Shown here: positions 26,524 through 35,296 of the stretch, piece by piece
How the letters are laid out: each line of letters starts with the position of its first letter
Position numbering within the stretch: position 1 is the first letter of the stretch
From: Polyangiaceae bacterium
GTDB taxonomy: Bacteria > Myxococcota_A > Polyangia > Polyangiales > Polyangiaceae
DNA length: 64,000 nucleotides
Reading direction: 5' to 3'
NCBI GenBank assembly: GCA_020633205.1
Contig: JACKEB010000018.1
Location: forward strand, 1 to 64,000
The notes under the pieces: generated by a model
Databases searched by the model: none
What the model was told of the DNA's origin: nothing
Seen by the model: only the letters and a program-made list of their open reading frames with translations
Position numbers and translations under genes: made by a program

Positions 26524-27312
26524 CTAGGCCTGCTCTTTTTCCCTGCGCACCCAGCGGCCATCGATCAGGCGTTCGTGGGGCAGATACTCTGCCTTGTAGC
26601 GCATCGCAGCGCAGCCTTCGACGTAGAGCCCCAGGTAGAGGTGCTCGAGACCCCAGTGGCGACACAGCGACAGCTGCGTGAGTATCGAAAACACGCCAGG
26701 GCTCAGCTTCGAATAGTCGGGGTCGAAGAACGTGTAGACCGCGCTGAGCCCGTCGGTGCCACGGTCGGTGACGGCAACACCAACGAGCAAATCCTCGTGG
26801 AAATAGCGGATCTCGAAGCTCTCGCAACAGGTGTGAACCAGGAACTCCCGGTAGTCATCCTCGGTGCTAGGCCCATGGGTCTCGAGTCCACGCTGGGATT
26901 TGTGGCGATTGTAGAGCTCCACCCGACGGGCGTCCGCCATCAGTGGGCCGAGCTCCACCTTCAGTACTTGGTCGCCGCGTTTGAGCACCCGCTGTTGGGT
27001 GCGGCTGAGTTCGTACTCGGCGACGTTGAGTCGGATAGGAATGCAGGCGCTGCAGCTTGGACAGCTCGGGCGATAGAGAAACAGTCCCTGTCTACGGTCG
27101 CCACGCTCGAGCCGTGCGTGAAACTCGCTGCGCCGCAAGCTGCGCGTTGGTAGGCGCATCGGCATGCGCGCGACCTGATCGGGCAGGTAAGGACAACGCG
27201 ACGGTTGGTCGTAGACGACCACCTCGGCGGGATGCCCTGGGATGATGCGCGGGACGCTCACGGAATCCACAAAGGATACCTCAAAGAGGTTTCGCGCAAA
27301 CCCTTGGGCCAT
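26524..27312 (-). CDS. bpt: Aspartate/glutamate leucyltransferase (arginyltransferase family)
   Basis: The 262-residue protein matches the Ate1/Bpt family, which transfers an amino acid from aminoacyl-tRNA to N-terminal Asp/Glu of proteins, marking them for the N-end rule pathway (ClpS-ClpAP). Typical blocks are present: the CPYL N-terminal cysteine motif, the SCPSCSACIPIR cysteine cluster, and FFDPDYSKLSPGVFSIL followed by YLGLYVEGC. The length is normal for the bacterial type. The assignment to Leu rather than Arg transfer follows from the bacterial family and is not proven here. Confidence 0.9.
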   Translation of the reverse strand: MAQGFARNLFEVSFVDSVSVPRIIPGHPAEVVVYDQPSRCPYLPDQVARMPMRLPTRSLRRSEFHARLERGDRRQGLFLYRPSCPSCSACIPIRLNVAEYELSRTQQRVLKRGDQVLKVELGPLMADARRVELYNRHKSQRGLETHGPSTEDDYREFLVHTCCESFEIRYFHEDLLVGVAVTDRGTDGLSAVYTFFDPDYSKLSPGVFSILTQLSLCRHWGLEHLYLGLYVEGCAAMRYKAEYLPHERLIDGRWVRREKEQA

Positions 27313-27466
27313 AAGCGCGGATCGCGCTCAGGTTTTTTAAGGGCGCATGGGGGTGGTCGGGCCCTGTTTTGGGGGCTCTTTCGCCGGGCGCTCCTCGGAA
27401 GCGCCAAAGCCGCGCGGACCCCGAGCGCGACCGTCGCATGCGGCAGGCGCTCTCACGCGCGCAGCG
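27313..27466. other. 154-bp gap between bpt and the dioxygenase gene
   Basis: This stretch holds a short T-run (TTTTTT around 27333-27338) just upstream of bpt and several G/C runs. No gene was recognised. It should contain the bpt promoter. Confidence 0.3.
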
Positions 27467-28225
27467 TCAGGCGAGCACGATGTCGAACCGGCACAACCAG
27501 ATGGGCGGACCGTCGCCCCCAGCCGTGCGGTCGAGCGGCTTGATCAGCGACGCGCGAACATAGGGATCCGTATCGTTGAACTGCTCACCCTCGAAGTAGA
27601 GCTGCGTGGTCAAGCTAATGCCGTCAGGGTGGCTGACTTTGTAGTGGATGTGACGCGGGCGCGTGTCGTAGTTCCCCGGTAGAATCGTATCGAACAAATA
27701 GCGGCCGCAGGCTTCTGTACGCATCCGTGCGCGCAGGGTGAACCCGGTGTTGTCGTACACGCCTCCCGAGTCAGCCTGCCAGACGTCGACCACGGCGCCC
27801 TCGAGTGGCGTCACGCAGTCCGCGGCGTAGACCACGCCCGCGACCTGAAGCAGATCTCCCGTTACGCCGCTGCGTAGGTTCGCGATTGCGCCGGGCGACA
27901 TGGGTGCTCCCGCTTTGTAGAAGGGACCCTCGATGTTGTCTTCGGTGACGGCGCAGGCGTCGGGGCCCTGGCAGTCCTGTCCGCCGATGCCCCCGCTGCC
28001 GGCGGCGCCGATGCCGCCGGTTCCGGCGTTGGCTCCAGCGCTGCCACCAACGCTACCGCCGCTGCCAGCACTAGCGCCACCCACGCCGCCAGTGCCTCCA
28101 GCGCCGGATTTCCCCGCGGCACCGCCACCGGCGGTTTCCGTAGAGCTGCTGCAGGCGACCAGCGGCAACCCCAGCGCCAACCCCAAGACGTTCCGTCGAC
28201 TAACGATTTGCTGCCCCATATCCAT
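27467..28225 (-). CDS. Intradiol ring-cleavage dioxygenase-like TAT lipoprotein
   Basis: The 252-residue protein has a twin-arginine signal (SRRNVLG) that ends in a lipobox (PLVACS), then about 55 residues of Gly/Ser/Ala linker, then an intradiol dioxygenase domain. Iron ligands can be placed as Tyr of GVYDN, Tyr in GRYLFD and the two His of RPRHIHYKV, with the VVDVWQAD block before them. Family members open catechol or hydroxyquinol rings with non-haem Fe(III). Export in folded form by Tat fits a cofactor-bearing enzyme. The substrate is unknown; the next gene on the same strand, upstream, encodes a LysR regulator, which may control it. Confidence 0.87.
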   Translation of the reverse strand: MDMGQQIVSRRNVLGLALGLPLVACSSSTETAGGGAAGKSGAGGTGGVGGASAGSGGSVGGSAGANAGTGGIGAAGSGGIGGQDCQGPDACAVTEDNIEGPFYKAGAPMSPGAIANLRSGVTGDLLQVAGVVYAADCVTPLEGAVVDVWQADSGGVYDNTGFTLRARMRTEACGRYLFDTILPGNYDTRPRHIHYKVSHPDGISLTTQLYFEGEQFNDTDPYVRASLIKPLDRTAGGDGPPIWLCRFDIVLA

Positions 28226-28322
28226 CAGCCTAGCGGCGACGCATGCTGAGAACCATTAGAAGGATTGAGATGGATCGTGAACCAGGCTGGAACGACTCGG
28301 GAGTGCCGCTCAAGGCGAAATC

Positions 28323-29243
28323 TCAAGCCTTCCGCCGACGCCGCGCAGGTGCGCGCTGGATGCGCTCCCTCACCTTGGAGACCAGAGTCTGGGTTACCGC
28401 CTGGTTTTTGTCGTCTTCACGGAAGGCCGCGTAAACCTGAGTGTTTGGGATCAGGTCAGGCGCCAGGCGCCACAGCTCATCAGCCTCCGCGTGGGGCGCG
28501 GCGACCGCGTCAGGCAGCACGGTTACGAAGCTGCCCGAGAGGCTGACCTGTAAGTTGGTCGAGAGCATCAAGATTTGGAAGCCGACTTTCCGCGGGAGAT
28601 CCACCGGCCAGCTGTCCATCGGGGTTCCCTTGTCCCCGATTGCGGCCACGCTGAACGGGTGCTCGAGCAACTCTTGAGTTTCCACCCGGCGTTTCCCAAA
28701 GAGGGCGTGCCCGCGCCCGCAGTAAATCGAGTTCGTCAGTTCGCCCAGGCTCTCGCAACGAATGCCAGGCAACGTGGTGGCGTCGTAGTAGAAGGCGATT
28801 TCCAAGAGTCCGCTGACCAAGGACTGGTTCGCTTCGCTCGCCAGGCGCGTCGTCATATGTGGCACCAACCCGGGGTGCTCTGCTTGGAGCTCCAGTAGGC
28901 TGGGCAAGACGAAGCCATCCGTCAGCACGCCTAGGCTACTCACCCGGAACGGTCCACTGAAGCTCTGGTCGAAGACCTCGCGGAGGCCCTGCTCCAGGCT
29001 GTTCGCCGAGCGCCGCGTTGCCGCGAGGAGACGTTCCCCGGCGGCGTTCAGGATCAAGCGCCGCGAACTGCGGACGAACAGCTCCTGTCCCAGGGCCTCC
29101 TCGACCAGGCGGATGGTGCGCGAGATTGCGCTCGCCGATACATGAAGCTGGCGCGCTGCCGTCGGCAAGTGCTGCGTCTCCGCGACCACTTTGAACACGG
29201 GCAGCCACTGCCAGATCTCGCTGGCTTTCTTGCTCGGGTCCAC
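28323..29243 (-). CDS. LysR-family transcriptional regulator
   Basis: The 306-residue protein has the LysR N-terminal winged helix (about 15-72; HLPTAARQLHVSASAISR then LEEALGQELFVRS-type block) and a periplasmic-binding-like effector domain. A GTG at 29243 is taken as start; a TTG one codon upstream is equally possible and no strong ribosome site is seen. It lies 97 bp upstream of, and on the same strand as, the intradiol dioxygenase gene. LysR proteins next to intradiol dioxygenases commonly respond to aromatic intermediates, which is inference here. Confidence 0.9.
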   Translation of the reverse strand: MDPSKKASEIWQWLPVFKVVAETQHLPTAARQLHVSASAISRTIRLVEEALGQELFVRSSRRLILNAAGERLLAATRRSANSLEQGLREVFDQSFSGPFRVSSLGVLTDGFVLPSLLELQAEHPGLVPHMTTRLASEANQSLVSGLLEIAFYYDATTLPGIRCESLGELTNSIYCGRGHALFGKRRVETQELLEHPFSVAAIGDKGTPMDSWPVDLPRKVGFQILMLSTNLQVSLSGSFVTVLPDAVAAPHAEADELWRLAPDLIPNTQVYAAFREDDKNQAVTQTLVSKVRERIQRAPARRRRKA

Positions 29244-29270
29244 CAAGCGTGGATACCACGCGCTGAGCCG

Positions 29271-30080
29271 CTACAGCGTCTCGGATTTGCGCTGGGAACT
29301 GATGGCGCGGTCTAGCGCGCTCGGGCTGAAGCCCTTGAACAACTGTCCGCCGAGGTCGATGACTGGAATCGAGCCGGCGCCGAGCCCAGCTTTGGCAAGC
29401 TTTGCCTGCATTTCCTTAGCCGCACCTGGATCGCGCTCGATGTCCTTGTGCACGACCTTCACGCCTCGGCTCTTCAGGTACGCCTCAGCCTGATGGCACG
29501 GCTTGCACCACTCGGCCCCGTAGATGATCGCTGACAGAGCGCCCGCTGCTTCGGCCCGCGCTGCGCTGGGCACCGGGGGGAACTCCGCGCGGGCGCTGGG
29601 AGCGAGAGCCTCCATGCGCTTGCGGCGGCGGCTCGCCCCGAGCTCATCCCATTGTGAGCGAGCCATCGTTTCTACATGGTAATTCCCGCCGGCTTCCTTC
29701 TTCGTCAGGTCAGCCACGTAAAGCAGATCACCGGAGCCATCGGTAGCCGTGGTCTGCACGACCCGCACGTGACTCCGCGCATTCTCAGGGACGTCTGCGA
29801 CCTTCTGAACGACGTGGAACTCGCCCTTCTCGTCGAGCCAGGTCAAGAGCAGATTCGGCGTGTCATCTCGAAGCTCCAACGGCGGCAGTTCGTTGGCTTT
29901 GGGCTCTGTGCTGCGGTGGGGATCACTCGGATCGCGATCGCAGCCGATCAGAGTGGTGGCCGAGGCGCTCAACAGAGTGACCACCAGGATGCGCGAGAAC
30001 ACCCCGTTGAAGCGTCGCCAGAACGCCGCCCGCAGGGAGCGTTGGTGCGTCGCAATGGGAAACTGGGAACTCGATTTCAT
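29271..30080 (-). CDS. Lipoprotein with C-terminal thioredoxin/glutaredoxin-fold domain
   Basis: The 269-residue protein has a long N-region, a hydrophobic core and lipobox TLIGC (around residue 47), a middle domain that may be DUF4124-like (the LLTWLDEKGEFHVV pattern), and a C-terminal thioredoxin fold with active-site motif EWCKPC and the cis-proline in SIPVIDLGG. The redox domain and GAGSIPVI-LGGQLFKGF pattern resemble glutaredoxin-like proteins. The protein would act as an envelope thiol oxidoreductase. The adjacent genes give no clue to its partner. Confidence 0.82.
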   Translation of the reverse strand: MKSSSQFPIATHQRSLRAAFWRRFNGVFSRILVVTLLSASATTLIGCDRDPSDPHRSTEPKANELPPLELRDDTPNLLLTWLDEKGEFHVVQKVADVPENARSHVRVVQTTATDGSGDLLYVADLTKKEAGGNYHVETMARSQWDELGASRRRKRMEALAPSARAEFPPVPSAARAEAAGALSAIIYGAEWCKPCHQAEAYLKSRGVKVVHKDIERDPGAAKEMQAKLAKAGLGAGSIPVIDLGGQLFKGFSPSALDRAISSQRKSETL

Positions 30081-30148
30081 CGTCAGTCAGCGCGGTGGCG
30101 CTGGAAGCAACGCTCTCGCGCGGCGAGCAAGCTTCGAAAGTCTGAGGC

Positions 30149-31156
30149 CTACTCCGCAGGTGGCAAGGTGTCCATCTCCGCTCGCTCGCGTGCGCGCTTC
30201 ACCTTACCGGGAATGGACCGGATCCACTCCAGGATGCCTATCGCGATGTACATCGAGAGCAACCACACGAGCACGAAAGGTGGCTCGAACTTCTGCCACA
30301 CGACGGCGCTGGAGCCGATGATGAACAACACGAACAACACCGTGCCGGTGTTCAGCTTGAGATCCTTGAATGACCGGAACTGGACGTTGCTCACCATCAG
30401 CAGGCTGAGCACGATGGTCACTACCATGATGAGCAGGCTGTACTGCGCCTGTCCAAGTGCGCCGCTGACCGCGTGGTTCGCGACGACCAGCGTGATCAGC
30501 ACGCCGCTGGCGGGTGGGATGGGGAGCCCCGTCACGTATTTGCCTGGCTTGATCGGAGTCCCCGAGGAGTCCGACGACAAGACGTTGAAACGGGCCAGAC
30601 GAATTGCACCACACGCTGCGAACATGAAGGCAGCCAGTACGCCAGCCGTGGGGAAACGGTAGAGCGACCACTTGTAGACCAGCACGCTCGGGGCGACTCC
30701 AAAGCTGACGATGTCGGCTAGTGAGTCGATTTGCAGACCAAACGCACTTTGTGTCTTGGTCATGCGCGCGACGCGACCATCGAGCAGGTCAAAGAACATC
30801 GCGAAGATCAGCAGCATCGCCGCTTTGTAGAAGTCCGCGCCGCTCGGGGAGCCGGTCGATACGATCAGGATCGCGTTGAAGCCGCAGAAGATGCTGCCCA
30901 ACGTGATCGCGTTGGGAAGCACGAAGAGCGTCTTCTTCAGATCGAGACGGCGCCTTCGGCGTCGCCTGACAGGTTGTTTACGGCGTAACCCCACGGCCTT
31001 TGAAGCTAGCTTTGCGCGGCGCGGCAGTCCAGTCGGCGCTTGGGCACGGAAGACGTTCTCTGGCCTGCTGGTTGGAGGCGTGATTTCGGCGCATTTTCGC
31101 CTCCGCGAGGCGCGAACGGCCTGACGCAGCAAAGACCGCACGGCCACTTCCGGCAT
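30149..31156 (-). CDS. pssA: CDP-diacylglycerol-serine O-phosphatidyltransferase
   Basis: The 335-residue membrane protein carries the CDP-alcohol phosphatidyltransferase signature D-G-x2-A-R-x8-G-x3-D-x3-D in LLDGRVARMTKTQ...GLQIDSLAD, and about seven to eight hydrophobic segments follow. It transfers phosphatidyl from CDP-DAG to serine, the first step to phosphatidylethanolamine. The ATG at 31156 has AGGA about 7 bases upstream. About 70 residues before the first membrane segment are very rich in Arg/Lys (an RRRRRRR run), longer than in typical bacterial PssA, possibly for membrane-surface binding. Confidence 0.9.
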   Translation of the reverse strand: MPEVAVRSLLRQAVRASRRRKCAEITPPTSRPENVFRAQAPTGLPRRAKLASKAVGLRRKQPVRRRRRRRLDLKKTLFVLPNAITLGSIFCGFNAILIVSTGSPSGADFYKAAMLLIFAMFFDLLDGRVARMTKTQSAFGLQIDSLADIVSFGVAPSVLVYKWSLYRFPTAGVLAAFMFAACGAIRLARFNVLSSDSSGTPIKPGKYVTGLPIPPASGVLITLVVANHAVSGALGQAQYSLLIMVVTIVLSLLMVSNVQFRSFKDLKLNTGTVLFVLFIIGSSAVVWQKFEPPFVLVWLLSMYIAIGILEWIRSIPGKVKRARERAEMDTLPPAE

Positions 31157-31283
31157 CGGGGGTCCTTCTGGGGCCGCTTGGTCGCCCCGCACACCTGAGC
31201 TTGCGTGGTCGCCTCAGGTGGCGTCAGCGCGAACCGCAGGAAAGTGGGCCGAGGCCGATCAGCCGCTCTACGCTGGTAGGGCC

Positions 31284-31706
31284 ATGTGGACCTTTCTCGA
31301 CCTGCGCTCGCTTTCCCGATTTTCTGCGCCTCGTGGCGCATCCGCCCGGGGGCGACGCTCGCGGCGCTGGGTGTTGCGCCTGCCGGTGCTCGGCCTGGCG
31401 CTGACCGCCATGGCGTGTGGGGGCGGCTCGGACGCTCTGAAGAAGGAGGTCAGCGAGCTGCGGGAGCAAGTGACTCAGCTACAGGGGAGCCAGGACCACT
31501 TGGAAGAACGCCTGATGGCGATGGAAGCCCAGCGTCACGATCGACAGGTCGCTGCCGAGGTTGCGGCGGAGCCCGAAGCAGAGGAGCGGCCGCGCTTGAA
31601 GACCGTTCGCCTCGTTCCTGAGGCACCCGAACCGCCTGCAGATGAGAGCGGCTTTGGGGGACAGGCGGACGCCAGCACCGTAAGTCACACTGAGGGACGG
31701 AAGTGA
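31284..31706 (+). CDS. Small coiled-coil lipoprotein
   Basis: The 140-residue protein has an Arg-rich N-region (SARGRRSRRW) before a hydrophobic core with lipobox TAMACG, then a coiled coil of about 45 residues (heptads through KKEVSELREQVTQLQGSQ) and a Pro/Glu-rich tail. Its form resembles the trimerising N-terminal helix of CpoB/YbgF or Lpp-like proteins. It is 70 bp upstream of a LysM protein on the same strand, so a role at the peptidoglycan is plausible. ATG at 31284 is chosen; upstream in-frame codons have no similarity. Confidence 0.75.
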   Translation: MWTFLDLRSLSRFSAPRGASARGRRSRRWVLRLPVLGLALTAMACGGGSDALKKEVSELREQVTQLQGSQDHLEERLMAMEAQRHDRQVAAEVAAEPEAEERPRLKTVRLVPEAPEPPADESGFGGQADASTVSHTEGRK

Positions 31707-31776
31707 CACGCCTCGCCTCCGGCGTGCTCGGTCACGTGCGCTTCGAGATTGAGAACTCGCGATGGGAAGACGACAC

Positions 31777-33150
31777 ATGAGCCAAAGCAGCAATCGAGGC
31801 TCCCGGCGGATCGTCCACCTGGCAAGCTTGCTCTTGTTGGGCGGAGCGAGCTCGTCACTGTACGCGGTGGACGCCGCTGCCCAGGATGAGGGGGGCGCCA
31901 GCGCGGGTGGGGGGGAGACGACCACCATCACAGTCACGCCCCCGTCCTCGACTACCTCGACGGAGACCACCCTTCCTCCGCCCGGTTACCCCGCACCAGG
32001 TACCGACCTCGAAGGGCACCTGCCCTCGAGCAGCCACGCGAGCAGCGACATCTCTCGCTCCAGCGACGGCTTTGACCTGCTGCCCAGTGGGCGGGGCGGT
32101 GGAACGCTGCGCGGAAATAAAGGCGCGGAAGCGATCACGGGAAACCGCGCGATGTCCGTCCCGCAGATCCACATGGTCAAGCGGGGCGACACGCTCTGGG
32201 ACTTGAGCTCTCACTACTACCGAAACCCGTACATGTGGCCCAAGCTCTGGAGCTACAACCCGCAGATCCAGAACCCGCACTGGATCTATCCGGGCGATCA
32301 GCTGCGCATGCGGCTGGATGGTGGAGGGAGCGTGCCGATCAGCGGCGATGCTTCGTTCATCGATCGCAGACCGCAGGTCCCCCACGACACGATCTTCCTG
32401 CGCGACCAGGGCTACATCGACGATCCCAAGCGCGACGTCTGGGGGCAGCTGGTAGGCGCCCGTGAAGATCAGATGCTGCTCGCCGAGGGCAATCACGTCT
32501 ATATGATCATGCGTCCCGGCGTGGAGCTCCGTCTGGGGCAGCTGCTCACGCTCTTTACCGAGGTTCGGCAGCCCAAGAAGGTCCCTGGTGCGCGAAAGCC
32601 CAAGGGGTCGATCGTGGCGATCAAGGGCAGCGTGAAAATCGAACAGTGGGATCCGAAGACGCGCATTGCTCGGGGAAAGATCGTCGAGTCTTTGGACGTC
32701 ATCGAGCGCGGCATGAAGCTCGGCCCCATCGGGCGTCGCTATGACGTGGTACCCCCAAAGCGCAACGACACGGACGTTTGGGCGCGCATCCTCACAGGCG
32801 TCTATCCCCACGTCTTCATGGCGCAGAACCAAGTCGTCTTCATCGACAAGGGCAAGAAGGACGGCCTGGAAGCTGGCAATCGGCTGTTCGTGGTGCGCCG
32901 GGGAGACAGCTGGCGACGCTCGCTCAAGACAGCGACCAAAATGGCCCGTGACCGCGTGCGTCAGGACGTCAACGATGACGTGGAGATCGAACGCACTCCC
33001 CTCGACGGTGACGAAAATAAGTTCCCTGAGGAAATCATCGGGGAGCTTCGCATCTTGCGCGTTCGCGACGACAGCTCAGTCGCCTTGGTGACCGTCTCGC
33101 ATCGTGAGCTCGTGCCAGGCGATCGAGCAGTGGCGCGCAAGGGCTTCTAG
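31777..33150 (+). CDS. LysM peptidoglycan-binding protein
   Basis: The 457-residue protein has a cleavable signal peptide (ending about AAAQ), a Ser/Thr/Pro-rich segment, then a LysM domain (about 130-180) starting HMVKRGDTLWDLSSHYY and ending NPHWIYPGDQLRM. The remaining 270 residues contain repeated beta-rich modules, seen as alternating charged/hydrophobic stretches with FIDKGKKDGLEAGNR. Similar proteins are common in Myxococcota, role unknown. ATG at 31777 with GGGAAG 8 bases upstream is chosen over an ATG five codons earlier. It is convergent with the next gene, with 1 bp between stops. Confidence 0.85.
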   Translation: MSQSSNRGSRRIVHLASLLLLGGASSSLYAVDAAAQDEGGASAGGGETTTITVTPPSSTTSTETTLPPPGYPAPGTDLEGHLPSSSHASSDISRSSDGFDLLPSGRGGGTLRGNKGAEAITGNRAMSVPQIHMVKRGDTLWDLSSHYYRNPYMWPKLWSYNPQIQNPHWIYPGDQLRMRLDGGGSVPISGDASFIDRRPQVPHDTIFLRDQGYIDDPKRDVWGQLVGAREDQMLLAEGNHVYMIMRPGVELRLGQLLTLFTEVRQPKKVPGARKPKGSIVAIKGSVKIEQWDPKTRIARGKIVESLDVIERGMKLGPIGRRYDVVPPKRNDTDVWARILTGVYPHVFMAQNQVVFIDKGKKDGLEAGNRLFVVRRGDSWRRSLKTATKMARDRVRQDVNDDVEIERTPLDGDENKFPEEIIGELRILRVRDDSSVALVTVSHRELVPGDRAVARKGF

Positions 33151-33151
33151 C

Positions 33152-33781
33152 TCACGCTGTGCGCAGCGCGTCCGGGCGGTAGGCATAGCCGACCTTGACG
33201 CGGCTCAGCGTCTGCCAGCTGTGTTCCATCTTCAGCAGGGCGAGCTGCACTTGGTTGGTGGTGAGGCCTAGCGAGCGAGCGCGAGCAAGCGTCTGGCGGA
33301 TGGGCTCCAGCGCGTCGGCGGGGTGAAACGTGACGCCGGGTAGCAGCACGCACCCCGTCTCCTGAACAACCACATGGCACTGGGCAACCGGAGAGTCGGG
33401 GAGCTGAAGCTTCACGTCACGCCCCACGTCGTCCTGAGGCGCGATCCACCAGCAAGCGCCGGTCCAAAGGTCATCGGCAACTAGCAGCCCTTCCAACTCA
33501 CTGAAGGTCAGGATCCCTGCTACGGCTCCGGCAATCTCCGCTGCCTCCCCACGCTCGCCGGGATCCTCGAGGCCGCTAGCGATGTCTCGCGCCAGACCTC
33601 CTTCGAGGAGCGCGTGCTCCATTGAAGCCGCGTCCCTTGCCGCAGCGGCGGGGTGATCGCGCTCGAAGGCGCCACAGTGCGTGCTCAGTTCCCGGCGCAG
33701 GCGAGTCGTTTCGCCCTGCCAGCGTTCACTCACCGCGCGCGACACCAACTCGTCATACACAGCGCGAAGTCCGGGAGTCAT
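33152..33781 (-). CDS. Hypothetical protein, mixed alpha/beta
   Basis: The 209-residue protein has no recognised domain. It is acidic to neutral, Ala/Leu-rich, with a helical first half and a beta-containing second half containing CWWIAPQ, and two cysteines between positions 109 and 145. No signal or membrane segment is seen, so it is likely cytosolic. ATG at 33781. Codon usage and GC match the neighbours, supporting a real gene. I do not recognise the family. Confidence 0.6.
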   Translation of the reverse strand: MTPGLRAVYDELVSRAVSERWQGETTRLRRELSTHCGAFERDHPAAAARDAASMEHALLEGGLARDIASGLEDPGERGEAAEIAGAVAGILTFSELEGLLVADDLWTGACWWIAPQDDVGRDVKLQLPDSPVAQCHVVVQETGCVLLPGVTFHPADALEPIRQTLARARSLGLTTNQVQLALLKMEHSWQTLSRVKVGYAYRPDALRTA

Positions 33782-34016
33782 GTGTGCGCTGGGGTGTGCC
33801 CGACCACGCAGGACTCTGCAAGGCCCGGTGGTGTTTCCCCTATGGGTGGCGCTGCCAAAGACTGGAGAGAAGCCTCCAGAAGCTAGAACCCTAGCTTGGA
33901 TGCCGGCCGTTCGGATGTGAGTTTCGATGAACTCCTAGAGGTCGCCCCCCTGGCGCCGGAGCGTGTATTGTTGCTTGTTCGCGCCTACCGGGTGCGAAGC
34001 TAAGGGTCTGGCTTCC
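33782..34016. other. 235-bp divergent gap
   Basis: The stretch separates the hypothetical gene on the minus strand from the hem-linked run on the plus strand and must hold both promoters. No strong -35/-10 pair, hairpin or RNA gene was recognised. Confidence 0.3.
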
Positions 34017-34457
34017 ATGGGCTACAACCGCGTCTTTTTCCCCCAAGCTGCGCTCGATGAGTGGATCGCCGAGGATCGTGTCGAGTTCAACGGTCGCGAG
34101 TTGGTGATCAAGGCGGAGGGGCGCCGCTATGACATCACGGAGGGAGTGCGGGTCCTCGGTGAAGTGACCGGTTCGAGTGACCGCTACAACCTGGTGGGCA
34201 AAGTGAAGGAGCGCGGGGCGCTGGAGTCCGCAGGAGGCGAGCTCTTCGAGACATCGCTCATCCTGGGAGAAAACGCGTACGAGGTGGTGCCGGGTTGGTT
34301 GGGGCTACCGATCGGAAGTTTCGTAGCCCACCTGACTGGCCGCGAGCGCCGGAGAGCGCTAGCTGACGCAGAGGCGCACTCGGGTGGTATGCCTGGCGCC
34401 CAACCGGCGAGCGACGAAGACTTGCTCGCCAGCTTCTTGATGCAGAACCTCGAGTGA
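34017..34457 (+). CDS. Hypothetical protein at the head of the hem gene run
   Basis: The 146-residue soluble protein starts MGYNRVFFPQAALDEW and has a beta-rich core with many charged residues (VEFNGRELVIKAEGRRYDI), followed by a helical tail ending LLASFLMQNLE. I do not recognise a domain. ATG at 34017 has TAAGGG about 10 bases upstream; a longer start would give an unrelated Cys-rich leader. The next gene starts 4 bp after its stop, so it is cotranscribed with the hemX/ccsA-like gene, hemA and hemC, and may relate to tetrapyrrole synthesis or haem delivery. Confidence 0.7.
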   Translation: MGYNRVFFPQAALDEWIAEDRVEFNGRELVIKAEGRRYDITEGVRVLGEVTGSSDRYNLVGKVKERGALESAGGELFETSLILGENAYEVVPGWLGLPIGSFVAHLTGRERRRALADAEAHSGGMPGAQPASDEDLLASFLMQNLE

Positions 34458-34461
34458 ACTC

Positions 34462-35277
34462 ATGAGCTGGATCGCCAGCATCTCTTTCTACGTTGGCGTC
34501 GTGCTGTACTCGGTTGCAGCCACGTTGTTCCTCGTCGATCTCGGACGTGCGGAGCCTGCGCCCAGTACCCGTGGTGCGCCGGGCGTGCTGGCCTTGGCGA
34601 GCGTTGCTCACGCTGCTCACATCGTGGGCGCGAGTCTGTTGACCAATGTTTGCCCTGTGGAATCTCTGCAGTTCGCGCTGAGCGCCTCGGCGCTGATCGC
34701 GAGCTGGGTCTACCTTGGGCTGCGAGTGCGCTATCGGATCAACGCGATCGGTGCAATCGTCGCCCCCCTGGGGCTTGCGTTCATGGTTGGCGCCCAGTTC
34801 GTCCGCGCTGGCAGCCCGACCGAGGAAGTGCCGCGGTCGCTGCTGGCTCTCCACGTCACGGCGAACCTGCTCGGCTTCGGGTTCTTCCTGATGGCCGGCG
34901 CTGCTGCTGCCTTTTACCTGCTGCAGCAACGACGTCTGAAGGACAAGCGGCGCCTCGGCAGTGTGGGACGCATGCCCGCGTTGGACACCCTCGACACGAC
35001 TGAGCACCGCTTACTCGTTGCGGGTTTCTTGCTGCTGACGCTCGGCATCGTGAGTGGTGCGGCGTTCGCTACCTCGCTCTCCGCGGAAAGCTCGACCCAA
35101 GTGGTTCGAGCTGGCCTGGCTTATGTCACGTGGCTGGTGGTCGCTGGAGTGTTGGTGATGCGGGCGGTTGCGGGTTGGCGTGGGAAGCGGGCGGCGTACG
35201 GCACCCTCGTGGGTGTCAGCGGTCTGGTGCTCGTGATCTTGCTCTATGTCGTCAGTGCGGCGCGAGGTGGGCTGTGA
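34462..35277 (+). CDS. HemX/CcsA-type membrane protein
   Basis: The 271-residue protein has about eight hydrophobic segments and the pattern of the cytochrome c assembly (CcsA/CcmC) superfamily, including conserved histidines in AHAAHIVG, LLALHVTANLLGF and EHRLLV. HemX homologues of this type lie directly upstream of hemA in many bacteria and negatively affect HemA level in Bacillus. The tryptophan-rich WWD motif of true CcsA is not obvious, which favours HemX. It is 4 bp after the hypothetical gene and 19 bp before hemA. Confidence 0.82.
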   Translation: MSWIASISFYVGVVLYSVAATLFLVDLGRAEPAPSTRGAPGVLALASVAHAAHIVGASLLTNVCPVESLQFALSASALIASWVYLGLRVRYRINAIGAIVAPLGLAFMVGAQFVRAGSPTEEVPRSLLALHVTANLLGFGFFLMAGAAAAFYLLQQRRLKDKRRLGSVGRMPALDTLDTTEHRLLVAGFLLLTLGIVSGAAFATSLSAESSTQVVRAGLAYVTWLVVAGVLVMRAVAGWRGKRAAYGTLVGVSGLVLVILLYVVSAARGGL

Positions 35278-35296
35278 CGCGTTCGGGAGACGCCTC

